Below, in pieces: positions 21,899-33,321 of a DNA stretch of 64,000 bases. Position numbers and translations under genes: made by a program. This DNA comes from Selaginella moellendorffii (taxonomy: Eukaryota; Streptophyta; Lycopodiopsida; Selaginellales; Selaginellaceae): positions 1,966,623-2,030,622 of the forward strand of contig NW_003314274.1 in assembly GCF_000143415.4 (NCBI RefSeq), given 5' to 3'. The notes beneath the pieces were generated by a model that saw nothing but the letters and a program-made list of their open reading frames with translations, made no database searches and was not told the DNA's origin. Within the stretch, counting starts at the first letter, position 1. Each line of letters opens with the position of its first letter.

Positions 21899-23535
21899 AT
21901 GACGCGGGTATGGGGGAAAACGGATCCCTTCGCCTTCCCGGCGAGCGAGTTTCACTTCGGTTTGTTGCGAGCCGTGGAGCCTTTCTTACGAGTCCACCGC
22001 ACAACGGCTGCCTCCCAGCTTGGCCCGAACGATAAGTTCAAGGGCGGGCAAATGAACAGGGATGCGCTTGACACATGCCTGCAAGTGATAACTCCTTCCA
22101 TGGTGGATTATGAGAGGTATGCTCCTTTCTTTTGTCACGAGTGTTGCTAAGCTGATATGGTTTTGCTGAGAGAAACGTACAATCCAGGTCCCCCTGCAAA
22201 GGGTTCGGGGCTGGATTGTACCTTCTCAAAGCAAAACCTTGCTTTTCTCTACACAGGAGTTTTAAAGAACCTCGCACGGAGCTCAACGTGCGACCGAGGC
22301 ATCTGGAACTTATCCGCCAAGTGGAGAAGTTCACAAGGCCAACAGAATTGGCATTGTATGAAGATGACGCAGCAATGGCCGAGGAAGTTGGCGATGAAAA
22401 TGAACTTGGTCAGAAGGGCTTCACTATCACGCTGGCGGCTGGAGACGAGGACGACAAGCTGGTCGCCAAAGTTTACAGAGGCAAAGAAGTTGAGGAAGCT
22501 CCTGGTGGCAGCTCGACCGACGATGAAGAGGGGCTTCACATGGATACGGAAGCTGCTCCAGAGGACGTCCCGGACAAGGGTAGGACCGATGCTAGAGTTT
22601 TTGTTTTCAACGAAGGGCCACGCAACCGCGCGGATGAGCTGGAGAAACCTTACTTGTCAGCACAACGTTGTACGCTGGTCGGTGAATTCAAAGACGACGA
22701 GGATTGGAACGCAATCGCTCAAGCTGCAGCATATGCACGAGTAGAAGCACGGCGGAACTTGTCAAGCCGGCACTACAAGCCACGTAAGCGATCTTTGTTA
22801 GCAAATCTCTCCGGAAGCGCCTCATTCTTGCAGTGTATCTCCTGGCGTTCTCAAAGACGAAATTCACATATGCAATCCTGAAACCAGAGGGGTACATCTT
22901 AACAGGAGGAAACAAAGTCACTGATGCTGCATACGCAGGTACGCAGCAGTTTGGTGTGTATCTGTTATCATGAACGAACCACCTCTTTCAGATTTTGTCA
23001 ACACTACAAATCCAGGGAGCACCCCTTGGCCCAAAAAAACGATGGACACCATGCTTGAGGCTGGCATCTCATACCTCCGAAGAAACTACAGTGACAAGAG
23101 AAATCCGAAATACCCCAAGCGTGCTTATGTTGTTGGCGACTTGTTGGTTGCTCCACAGGTGGTCTTCCTTTGGTTGGTTCTGTGCTTGACTGGTAATGGT
23201 ATTGCAATGTGCAGTGGTATACGCTGCCGAGCACCGAGGTCATGGATGGCTTCTTCTCGCCAGACGCCAAGAAGTTCTACGAGGGACTGCTGCGTATCGC
23301 AGTGGGCGACAGGGTGCTCAAATTCACTCCATACCATGTAATGGCGGCTCTGAGTGTGAGGATGGCCATGAGTACCAAGACGAGCGCTTTCCTGGGGGCC
23401 GATTTTTCAAAGGGCTTAGCGGCTATGCAAGGGGCCCGAGCGTTTGAAATTGCTGCCCTTGGTGGGTTTCGTGTCGGGAAGCTCCTACGAGAGACTGTGG
23501 AAGATGGTGACACTAAGAGGCAGCGTCTCATGTAA
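21899..23535 (+). CDS. Unrecognised 445-aa protein, five exons (orphan candidate)
   Basis: Five exons join in one uninterrupted frame: 21899-22116, 22257-22783, 22834-22938, 22992-23158 and 23215-23535. All junctions are GT-AG, and three of the four introns are 50-56 nt, the local norm. The ATG at 21899 is the first in frame (MTRVWGKTDPFAFP). The protein has a globular N-part, an acidic central segment around residue 160 (GGSSTDDEEGLHMDTEAAPE) and a compact C-terminal part with VGDLLVAPQWYTLP and FLGADFSKGLAAMQGARAFE. I see no signal peptide or membrane segment and do not recognise a family. It sits between a decayed and an intact copy of another gene, beside a copia relic. It could be lineage-specific, a domesticated mobile or viral gene, or simply unknown to me. 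Confidence 0.7.
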
Positions 23536-24060
23536 ATCATACAAAATCTAGAGTATCACTGCTTAACTAATACCAATCAAATATCTTCTCCCGCTCCAAA
23601 CAATGTCATCTTTGTACTAACTTTGCAGATTTCCTCAGTATTTTATGCCACCAATCACCAAAGAAGCTAGCGACATCACGAGAAAATCTTCCGAGTTGAA
23701 GCCGGAGCCCATGGTATTCGGCACTTGCATGGTAGGGGAGGCCGGGAACCATTCACAAAAGAAACATCCAGTCCGTAAACATGGTTTGTCTAATATATAT
23801 GAAGTTGTGTTTACAATCTACTTTAGTCTCGAGATTACCAAAGATCTCTATGTTCCTGGCTCGCCATCTTTTGTCCATTTCTAAAGATTATCGGGTGTAG
23901 TTGTTCAGTCAAATGAAAGTGCTGGTTCGGAAGATTCGAACGGTTTTCTTCAAGGAAATGATGCCTGAATATTCAGCCTCCTCTTCGCTGGGAATCTCCA
24001 GCTCCAGATACTTATTGAATTTTAATTTAACTATGTATCCTAGCAGACTAGGGGATCAAA
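23536..24060. other. Intergenic, short frames only
   Basis: I see no supported gene. AT-rich sequence leads into the copia relic that begins near 24060. Confidence 0.4.
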
Positions 24061-25130
24061 GTCGCCACTTCCTGAGGAACCGCCACCATGGATTCCACCA
24101 CCGCTAGCAGATTTCCCTCAATGTGTAGAGCACAATGCGTCAGAATCTCCAGGTATTTCAAATTCAGAGACTAATATCATAAGTTTTACAGAAGAAGAAG
24201 CAAGCAATGATCTAGATAGAACCAACAGTCCAGGATAAGATCACGCATGAACATTCGAAGACTATTTCTGCTATGTAAAACGGGCTGGTTGCATATGAAG
24301 AATTGCAAGAGCCCGAATAGTACATGGAAACCAACAAGAGACATTTTACAGTATCATGATCACGCCGCTCAGGTGAGCCACTAAGTTTACAGGAAGCAAT
24401 GGGAGGATCAAAGAGCTTTCACTGGAAGGCAGCCATGTAGAGTGAGTATAATGCTCAATTTAAAAATGATTCCTGGAGGCTTGTTCCTCACAAGTCTGTA
24501 AGGGCCTGATCGTACAGTGTATGTGGGCCACGGTTGATACCCAAAGGTTGTACTCAATGAGGAGGAGTCAACTACAACGAGATATTTTCACCAGTTGAAG
24601 ATGGTTTCAGTTCGTTATTTTCTTGTTATAGCCAATCATTTAGACTTAGATGCGGACGGTAAGAATGCCTTCCTCAACTGAAAGCTTGATTAACAAGTCT
24701 ATATGCAACAGCCCCCAACATTTAAGAGATCAAAGGAAAAGAACAATACATTTGCATTCTATTTATATTGATTAAAGCAGATCGAGTACAATACTTTGAA
24801 TAAGTTTTTTTCTACACTCTGGTTTTTCTTGAATTGAGGCTGACTGGAATCTCTATTACTACGTCCATGACCAATGATCCTGGTGTGTGTCTAAGTTGAT
24901 CACTTGTTTTGCAGTTCTATAAACTTTCCAGGAAGGATGCACCATTTATCAGAATGTGGTAGGAGTGCTGATTGACTTGACAACTGCGAGCAGGCTAGAT
25001 CTCAGCAGCAGTTTCACGTGTATTCCAGTCCATGTAAAATCTAGGAAACAGACACGTCCAGGAATATTTGCCGGCACAATAGCATCTAAAATATCTGACA
25101 GAATATTCTCACTAGGTCCCATATAGAACA
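24060..25130 (+). mobile_element. Degenerate Ty1/copia retrotransposon (pol fragment)
   Basis: Interrupted frames contain the entry region of a copia reverse transcriptase. Near 24375-24470 the frame reads EPLSLQEAMGG, FHWKAAM and NDSWRLV. Near 24630-24725 it reads LDLDADGKNAFLN and YMQQPPTF, matching the usual DVKTAFLNG and YMxQPxGF positions. Near 24940-25010 it reads YQNVVGVLIDLTTASRLDL, matching the late pol segment before RNase H. Many stops are present. Long terminal repeats were not identified. The fragment is on the plus strand. Confidence 0.75.
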
Positions 25131-25870
25131 TTCATATCTGAAATATTCTAACGAATCTCAACATCAAGATTTATGACCCAGGGAAGTTACCATGAGTAAA
25201 GATTTAATATGGAAATGAATGAAAGTGAATAATTATGAGAAAAAAATGGGAAACAACCTGCAGTCTAGAGAAAAAAATGAATGTTATAGACTTTGTAGCT
25301 TTTGATATGCTCATGATAGACCACAAAAACAATGTTTTTGTCAGAAGGATCAAGTTTGGTGATATAATGCACTACCACATTGTTATGTTTCTTGCTTAAC
25401 TATGATATCTGAGCTCTACTAATCCAGCACAAGAGAAATTCATAGTAGGATTGCATTAGTCAGAAGTTATTTATCATCACAAATGACTTATGCATGCATT
25501 GTAGACCAAAGAGTGGCATTTGAAGAAAGAAAACAAGTGAAAAAGATAATTGGCAATGGATGCAGCTTTGCACCAAAAAATTGACATAGAGGCTTGTGAA
25601 ATATATTACAAAGAGTCTGATTTTGACATTCTGAAATGCCATTTTGCTAGGCAAAGTAGCCTACAAGAATATCATGTCAGAGGCAAACATAATTTTATCA
25701 TTCAAGGATTAAAATGTTTTCTTATGGTTTCTGGAGCATTGGGATTAAAACTTGCGATCTCAAGCGCAAAACATGTCAATTCAGTAGTCACCGCCACCTG
25801 CAAAGATCGAACTTAACAGTCAGCTTTTCAGTCAACATTTTGACCATGGTCAACGCCAAGCATTTTCTCT
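25131..25870. other. AT-rich flank, no gene seen
   Basis: The stretch may hold the tail of the copia element, but no motif is clear. From about 25780 the sequence is the 3' flank of the Tudor/G-patch gene and aligns with 20035-20200 beside its decayed copy. Confidence 0.4.
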
Positions 25871-27548
25871 TCAGAACCGCAGCCATTTCTTCTCTTCTTC
25901 CTTGCTGCGCACTGCGTGGGCCGTGGACTGGAGCGCCGCCTCGGCATCGCCCAGCGCCTTGCGGGCCTCGCCCAGCTTCCTCGTCACGGCCTCGAACACC
26001 GATTTCTCCTTGCGGTTCCTGCGCGCCATCTCCTCGAGCTTGGCCACTTTGCTCGCCAGCTCCTTGATCTCGTCCTGCTGCCTCACCAGCGAGCGCCGAT
26101 CATCCTTCGACTTCCCGGTCGCCGCCACCGCTGGTTTCTTCTCCTTCGCGGACGAATCCATCCCGGACGAGGACGAGAGCTGGACGTTGATGAAGCTGAA
26201 CACGTCGGGAGCTCCCTCTGCTTCCTCCAGTGCTTTGCTCGCGCGTCTCTCCTCGGCGAATTTCCTGTCCCGCTTCCTCTTGCCGCCGCGGGACTTCTTC
26301 TTTGCCGACGGCTTGGGTGGAGTGGACTCGCTCACGAAGTCGAGGGATGTCTTTGGTGGCAGGACTCGGACCTGGAGAGGTGTGACGAGCCCCTGGCCGC
26401 TCGTCCCAAGGCCAGAGCCTTGCTTGTATCCCATCTTGGCCATGAGCTTGGAAGCAACTCCTCTGGTATGCTTCTCCCAGTTGGCGAACAACACTGTCTC
26501 GGTTTGCTGGTATCCTGAGAAAGTCCCGATTCCTGGCAAGATTTCTTCGTCGTCGCTTGACTCGTCACTGCTGCTGCTGCTGCTAGTGCTGCTCGAATCT
26601 GTCACCGCTGCGTGCTCGCTGAGAGCTAGATTTTCTTTTCCGACGATCGCTTTGCTGCCATCGTCGCTGAAAACCACATTCACCACTTGGAGCTGATCCA
26701 CCAGCTTCTCGACTTCGGCATCTCGCCAAAGTCCTGTTCCATCGGTGGAGGTGCAAGCCAGGACTGTAGAGCCGATCTCTATCTCTTGCCATCTTACGTC
26801 TGGAAGATCTTTCAGCGACGAGAGCTGTACGAGGAAACCTGTTGAATGTGTCATATCCAAGCTTTCAAGTTTCATAGAAGAAAATGTTCTCTCTCATTTT
26901 TTTTACCATGCGAGGAACGACAGCTTTCGCCATATCGGCAACGCTGCTGGAGGAAGAATCTGCAAATCTGCACACTCGGCCGGATGTCGTTAGTTCCTTA
27001 ATCTCAAAAACGGCACCCATGGGGAAAAACAACGAAAGAGATGGAGTACAACCTGCATTTTCTCATTTGTTGGCGTCAGAAAGGAAACACGAGCGTTTGT
27101 GCCATCTTGGCACAAATCGAGAACTCTTCCATTATACCATCTTCCATCGGTGTGTCGAAAGCGGCATTTTGATCCAGCAACAAAGTGCTGCTCTCGTTGG
27201 TGTTGTTGTTGTTGTTCTTCGTCTTTATCGCAAGCGAGTAAATCTTTCGACGAATCGATCTGGAGAAGCAGGCGGCGACGCTTGAGAGAAAGCAAGCTTT
27301 CCTCGACCTCCTTGACAGCAGCCACAAGATCCTCTCGCAGCTTCAGCATTAAATAGAAAATTACTTCACTATAACTCTTTTCATCGCTCGCAAAGAAGAT
27401 AGGTCGTGCTTACCGACTGGAGCTCCTGATTCCCAGGCTCGCGGAGCAGCGCCTCCTCCAGCGCCGGCAAGGACTCGTTGTGCTCGATCAGCTGCTCCTC
27501 CAGCTCACGCTCCAGCAAGGCGCTCTCCTCTTCCTCCTCTACACCCAT
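25871..27548 (-). CDS. Tudor/G-patch protein (ZGPAT/AtC3H22-like) lacking the CCCH zinc finger
   Basis: Four exons (27548-27414, 27340-27053, 27002-26907, 26824-25871) give about 490 aa. Order: an acidic coiled-coil start (MGVEEEEESALLEREL), a charged helix (LREDLVAAVKEVEESLLSLKR), a Tudor-like segment (GSKCRFRHTDGRWYNGRV, to FLTPTNEKMQ), a second Tudor-like segment (IGSTVLACTSTDGTGLWR), an acidic serine patch, the G-patch (ASKLMAKMGYKQGSGLGTSG, about 300-320), a basic stretch and a C-terminal coiled coil. Plant relatives carry a CCCH zinc finger directly after the first Tudor segment. Here that place reads IKELTTSGRVCRFADSSSSS and has no CCCH pattern. G-patch proteins usually activate DEAH helicases or act in splicing. 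It is divergent from Snu114 with 98 bp between the starts. Confidence 0.85.
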
Positions 27549-27646
27549 TTCTAAAATCTAGGGTTCTTCGTTAGGGCTCTTCGTTTTCAGGATTTAGGGT
27601 TTATCTCAGCGCCCGCGCTCTCTCGCTCGCCGATCGATCGTGCGCC
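27549..27646. promoter_or_regulatory. 98-bp bidirectional promoter with telo-box (Tudor/G-patch / Snu114)
   Basis: The two divergent start codons are separated by 98 bp. The spacer has CTAGGGTTC at 27559-27567, TTAGGGCTC at 27571-27579 and TAGGGTTT at 27595-27602. No TATA box is obvious. Confidence 0.55.
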
Positions 27647-30600
27647 ATGGACGACAGCTTGTACGACGAGTTCGGCAACTACATCGGCCCGGACATCGAG
27701 TCGGAGGAGGAGGGATCCGAGGCGGAGGAGGAAGCGATTCCAGCGGCCAGCGGCAGCGCAGGTAGAGAGAATGCAGCGTGGCTCACACAGGGAGGCGGGG
27801 ACGATCTTGACGGCCCCGAGGACATGGACACCGAGGGTGGGATCGTTCTTGCCGAGGACAAGAAATATTACCCGACCGCGGTGGAGGTCTATGGCGAAGG
27901 GGTGGAGACGCTGGTCATGGACGAGGACGCGCAGCCGCTGGAGGAGCCCATCATCAAGCCGGTGAGAGCCAAGAAATTCGAGGTAGCGTCCAGAGAAGGT
28001 GTGAGGACTTTCGTCTCCACGGAGTTTATGCTCGGGCTCATGAGCAATCCGGGGCTGGTTAGAAATGTGGCTCTGGTGGGAAATCTCCAGCACGGGAAGA
28101 CGCTCCTCATGGACATGCTCGTGGAGCAAACTCACGACATGAAGACGCTGGATCCAAACTCGGAGAAGCACTTGCGCTACACGGATACTCGGATCGACGA
28201 GCAGGAGAGGCAAATCTCTATCAAGGCCATGCCAATGTCGCTGGTGCTCGAAGATAGCTGTGGGAAATCCTACCTTTGCAACATCATGGACACTCCAGGC
28301 CACGTAAACTTTTCGGACGAGATGACCGCGGCTCTGCGCCTGGCTGATGGAGCCGTCGTCGTTGTGGATGCCGTGGAGGGTGTCATGGTACGTTCCTTTC
28401 TCTTTTCTCCAGAGTCTTAGATCTTCTCCATCGTTTCTTCTTCTGTGATTTTCAACTTTCTCGTGTCGTCTTTGTCCTGTCTGTACTCTTTTTTGTTTTC
28501 TACGAACTTGTAAGTAGCACATTATTTTCTTCTCTTTGCTTTTGTATTGATTTTGTTTTCTTCGTTTTTATCCTGCAGGTAAATACCGAGAGGTCCATTC
28601 GCCATGCAATCCAAGAGCGACTGCCTATCGTCGTAGTGATCAACAAGGTAAATCAACTCTTGGCTCTCGTATGCTTTTGCACTGAACGTTTTCCTGTTTT
28701 ACTTGAATAGGTGGACAGGCTTATAACCGAACTCAAGCTGCCGCCGACAGACGCCTATTACAAACTCAAGCATACTATAGAAGAAATCAACACCTTTATC
28801 AGCTCTTTCTCGACAAACCAAGCGATTGATCCTGTCTTCGGCAACATATGCTTCGCAAGTGCCACTGCCGGCTGGTCGTTTACGCTACTTTCTTTCGCAA
28901 AGCTCTACGTCAAGCTACACGGCATTCCTTTTGATGCGGAAAAGTTTGCAAGTCGACTTTGGGGTGACTATTACTACCACTCGGATACCAGAACTTTTAA
29001 GAAGACTCCTCCGGCCAGCGGCGGTGACCGGTCCTTCGTACAGTTCGTGCTGGAGCCGCTGTATAAGATATACAGTCAGCTGATCGGTGAGCACAAGAAG
29101 AGTGTCGAGACTGTTCTGGAAGAACTAGGAGTGAAGCTGAGTAGCGCTGCGTATAAGATGAACGTCAAGCCGTTGCTTAAGCTCGCGTGCAGCTCGATAT
29201 TTGGTTCGGCCACTGGTTTCACGGATATGTTGGTAAGGCACATTCCTTCAGCAAAGGTGGCTGCTGCAACGAAAGTCGAGCACACTTACACAGGTCCACA
29301 GGACTCGATGATAGCAGAGTCCATAAAAACCTGCGACGCGAAGGGGCCGCTGATGGTGAACATCACAAAGCTCTATCCAAAGAGTGATTGCAGCGTGTTT
29401 GATGCTTTCGGAAGAGTTTTAAGTGGAACCATCGCCACGGGTCAGAAGCTCCGGGTCCTGGGAGAGGGTTATTCTCCAGATGACGAGGAAGACATGGCAA
29501 TCAAGGAGGTGACGAAGTTATGGATTTATCAGGCACGTTACAGGATTGCTGTGAGCAAGGCACCCGTGGGAAGCTGGGTGCTTATAGAGGGTGTGGACAC
29601 ATCAATCACGAAGACCGCGACTCTATGCCCGGAGTTCACTGACGAGGATGTCTTTATTTTTCGGCCGCTCAAATTCAACACGTTGTCTGTCGTGAAAACA
29701 GCAACTGAGCCTCTAAATCCGAGCGAGCTTCCCAAGATGGTCGAAGGTCTTCGGAAAATCAGCAAGAGTTATCCACTGGCTATCACGAAAGTTGAAGAGT
29801 CCGGAGAGCATACTATTCTTGGTACCGGGGAGATTTTCCTAGACTCCATCATGAAAGATTTGCGAGAGCTTTACTCGGAAGTCGAAGTCAAGGTAAGTTC
29901 TGTCTTTTATAATTCATTTTCTAAGTGACTAACTGGCCTTCTTTAGGTTGCTGACCCTGTGGTATCATTCTGTGAAACTGTTGTGGAGTCCTCGTCTTTA
30001 AAATGCTTTGCTGAAACGCCTAACAAAAGGAACAAGCTTACCATGGTACGTTCCATCCTACTTTATCTGCAAGAGTTATATGAATCTGTGTGGCTTTCCA
30101 GCTAGCCGAGCCGCTCGAAAAAGGACTATCCGAAGATATTGAAAATGGAAACGTGTGTATCGACTGGCCTGCTAAGAAAGTTTCAGAGTTTTTCAAAGTG
30201 AGGTATGACTGGGATGTTCTCGCCGCGCGGTCTATATGGGCCTTTGGTCCTGATAAGCAGGTTGGTCGATTCTTTCCTTTCTCTGCTTTGCACTCAACTT
30301 AAGTTTCAGGGACCAAACATTCTCTTGGACGACACTTTACCTAGTCAAGTGAACAAAGGGCTCCTCAGTTCTGTCAGGGACTCCATTGTGCAAGGGTACC
30401 AAATATATTGTTTAACGCTAAAGCCTGATATTTTTTTGATAGGTTTCAATGGGGTGCCCGCGAAGGACCTCTCTGTGACGAGCCTATTCGTAACGTGAAG
30501 TTTAAAATACTGGATGCAACAATTGCGCAAGAACCTTTACATCGTGGTGGGGGTCAAATTATTCCCACCGCAAGGCGGGTCGCTTACTCTGCCTTCTTAA

Positions 30601-31241
30601 TGGCAACGCCCCGGTTGATGGAGCCAGTCTACTATGTGGAGGTAACATGTGCTATATATTTCATCCCATATCTGAAAACGTTCGTTTTCTAGATCCAAAC
30701 ACCTGTGGATTGTCTCACGGCAATCTACACAGTTCTTTCACGGAGGCGAGGACATGTCACGAGTGATGCGCCAAAGCCTGGAACTCCTGCATATGTCGTG
30801 AAGGTAGAAGCATCGTTTGAACTCTTCACTGCACAATCTTATGTTTTTCTTCCTTTTTTGTTTTTGTTTTTTCTTTTTGTGCAGGCATTTCTACCCGTGA
30901 TCGAGTCATTCGGATTCGAGACTGATTTGCGCTATCACACTCAGGGCCAGGCCTTTTGTTTGTCTGTCTTTGATCACTGGTCCATCGTTCCGGGTGATCC
31001 TCTAGACAAGTCCGTGGTTCTCCGGCCACTGGAACCAGCGCCCGTGCAACACCTTGCACGAGAGTTCATGGTGAAAACTCGTCGCAGGAAGGTCAGTAGT
31101 TGTAGCTAAGCTCTTTTTTTGATCATGGGAATTTGTGTTTGGCAGGGAATGAGCGAAGACGTGAGCATTAACAAGTTTTTTGACGATCCAATGCTGCTGG
31201 AATTGGCGAGACAAGACGCTGACTTGCAGCAAATTCTCTAA
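27647..31241 (+). CDS. U5 snRNP GTPase Snu114/EFTUD2 (116 kDa; plant CLO/GFA1)
   Basis: Ten exons join in frame to about 982 aa, the family length: 27647-28387, 28579-28647, 28711-29892, 29947-30045, 30102-30260, 30310-30395, 30443-30641, 30693-30803, 30885-31091 and 31146-31241. The acidic N-terminus [15 protein letters not shown] is typical. GTPase motifs follow the EF-2 pattern: GNLQHGKT (G1), [11 protein letters not shown] (G3) and NKVDRL (G4, interrupted by an intron after NK). The C-terminal EF-2-like domains are complete ([25 protein letters not shown]). Snu114 controls unwinding of U4/U6 in the spliceosome together with Prp8 and Brr2. A fragment of this gene is duplicated near 37.0 kb. 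Confidence 0.97.
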
Positions 31242-31542
31242 GAGCTCGAGCTCTTTTCTTTTTTCTTTTTGCTGTACCATCAAACTCATCAAAAGGTAAC
31301 TTCCATCTGATGTAGCTCAGCCCAGCAGCCACGCACAATTTAGGAACCATGACGAATAGAAGACCAGCTCAACCAGAATGGAAAAGCACTTCAAAACAAG
31401 TTTTGTGGAGCAAGCCGGTGGTTGAAGTGGAGTGTGGTTTAAATTTATTAATTCCCTTTTAGATTTATGAACTTAAGCTCTTTATTTAGGTTCTAGCAAT
31501 TCAAATTTGAATTTAGGGCTGTTGTTAGGGTTCTTGAGGTTT

Positions 31543-32733
31543 ATGGCAAGGAGGGCCGCAAGGCTATTCCCGGGCCATGGCGCGCGGAGAATGTCCACCT
31601 CCACGCTCGCGTTCGAGGAGATGGAAGACAATGCAGCGCATTCCAAGGAGAAAACGGTGATGTTCCTGCACGGGTTGCTAGGGTCTGCCAGGAACTGGCG
31701 GGGATTCGCCAAGCGGCTCCAGTCTGCGATCGATCCAGGTTCCTGATCGATCGTTTGTGCTGGATCTGTCCTGAAATTCGCCGTGGCACCTTGCAGCTTG
31801 GAGAATTGTGATGGTTGATCTTAGAAATCATGGCCAGTCCGGCGAGCTGGAACTATCGCCCCCTCACGACATCCCTGCGGCAGCCAGGGACGTGGCAGAT
31901 CTCATCAGAGCTCGTCCGGAGCTCTATCCCGACGTGCTGGTTGGGCATTCCATGGGAGGGAAAGTAACGCTAGAATTTGCCAAGTCCTCCATGGAGAGAA
32001 AGTATGGAAGCATGACCGTGCCTAGACAAGTGAGTCTTTTCTTTCTTCTTTCGTTCTCTCAAGTTGTTCTTACTATGGTCTTTCCTTTTCGTGGAACTTC
32101 CTCGCAGTTATGGGTTCTTGATTCTGTCGTTGGCGAAGTCCCAATAAAAAACGAAGAAGGCGAGGTGGAAAGCGTGTTGGAAACCATCAGAACTTTGCCT
32201 CAAGTCATACCATCACGCAGGTCTCCTCTCACTGATTCATGATTTTCTTTGCCAGATTATAACGGTGTTATTGTGTTCTTCACTAGATGGCTTGTGGAGC
32301 GGATGCAAGAGCTAGGATTCTCGAAAGGCCTCGCCAATTGGCTGGGCAGTAACTTAAAAGCAATATCACCCGGCAGCGAGGAGTCAAAATGGGTATTTAA
32401 CTTCGACGGCGCGTACTCGATGTTCACGTCTTACAGGTGCTTTGCTCGCAGCTCTCGATTTCTTGCTGACACTCTCCACTCAGGAAAATGGATTACTGGT
32501 CTCTCCTGGAAAATCCCCCAGCTGGGAGTGATATTGGCATCGTCAGGGCGGGCAGGAGCGATCGATGGACTCCTGAGATCATTGCTCGTCTGGAAGAACT
32601 CTCGAGAGCGGCTCCAGACGATGGTAGAAGGGGCAGTGTTACGTATCGTGTATTGGAGAATGCTGGTCACTGGGTCCATGCCGATAATCCTGAAGGCTTA
32701 TTGGAGCTTCTGCTACCATCTTTCCAGTCCTGA
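31543..32733 (+). CDS. Alpha/beta-hydrolase, ABHD11-like
   Basis: Five exons (31543-31738, 31797-32029, 32108-32220, 32287-32436, 32484-32733) encode about 313 aa. The oxyanion-loop motif FLHGLLGSARNW, the nucleophile elbow VGHSMGGK (Ser about residue 120), DLRNHGQSG and the C-terminal catalytic histidine in NAGHWVHADNPEG are all present. The acid residue is probably in the GIVRAGRSDRW segment. Arrangement and length match the ABHD11/YbfF esterase group, which is mitochondrial in animals. The arginine-rich start MARRAARLFPGHGARRMSTS could be a mitochondrial presequence. Telo-box-like TTAGGGTT lies just upstream of the ATG, which is 302 bp after the Snu114 stop. Confidence 0.9.
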
Positions 32734-33321
32734 GGGTAAGGATCAAGGTGAAGACCCTGAGCGAAGTAGAGTTTTGCTTACTGCTTACGTTCTTATACAG
32801 ATAATCAAAAACAAAATTTTCTATCTTCCTTGGCCGGCATGATCAAAGGAAGAAAGTTGCTTGCTCACGATGCAGTGTTTCTCAAGAGCATCGAAGCGCT
32901 AGACACAGCCCTTGGCCTTCAGTTCTTCGTCATACTCTTCTTCCTCCTCCTCCCGACGCGCCATCTCCTCTTCGTGAATCTCAGGCGTCCTACGAGCAAA
33001 ACAAAGCACGAGCTTTCGATCGACCACACCGACTGGAAAGAGCGGTTGCTTTCTTAGCAGGCTTCACTGGCTCCTCGTCATCTATAACTTCTTCCTCCGC
33101 GTCGTCAACTTTTTGCTTGCTTACCAGTCGTCACCTTTTTTGCTTTTTCTCTCTTTTTATCATCAACTATAGCTTTAACTTCTTTCTAGCTTGGTTGGCT
33201 GAATTATTACTGGATTAGCTTACCCATTTGAGTTCATTTTAAATTTCAGAAAGTAAAACGTCTTCTTCTTGGATAATCCGGAGGCTGAAAAGGATGACGG
33301 CGAACAAAAGAGCTGGAGTTC
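32734..33321 (-). pseudogene. Charged coiled-coil gene fragment, minus strand
   Basis: Between the hydrolase and LeuRS 3' ends, the minus strand shows two short coding-like segments. At about 33115-33035 it reads KVDDAEEEVIDDEEPVKPAKK. At about 32990-32899 it reads IHEEEMARREEEEEEYDEELKAKG and ends at a TAG. Both have the composition of the C-terminal tail of an acidic/basic protein. No start, no recognised domain and no intact frame connect them, so this may be the end of a lost gene or a minor exon pair. I could not assign a family. Confidence 0.3.
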
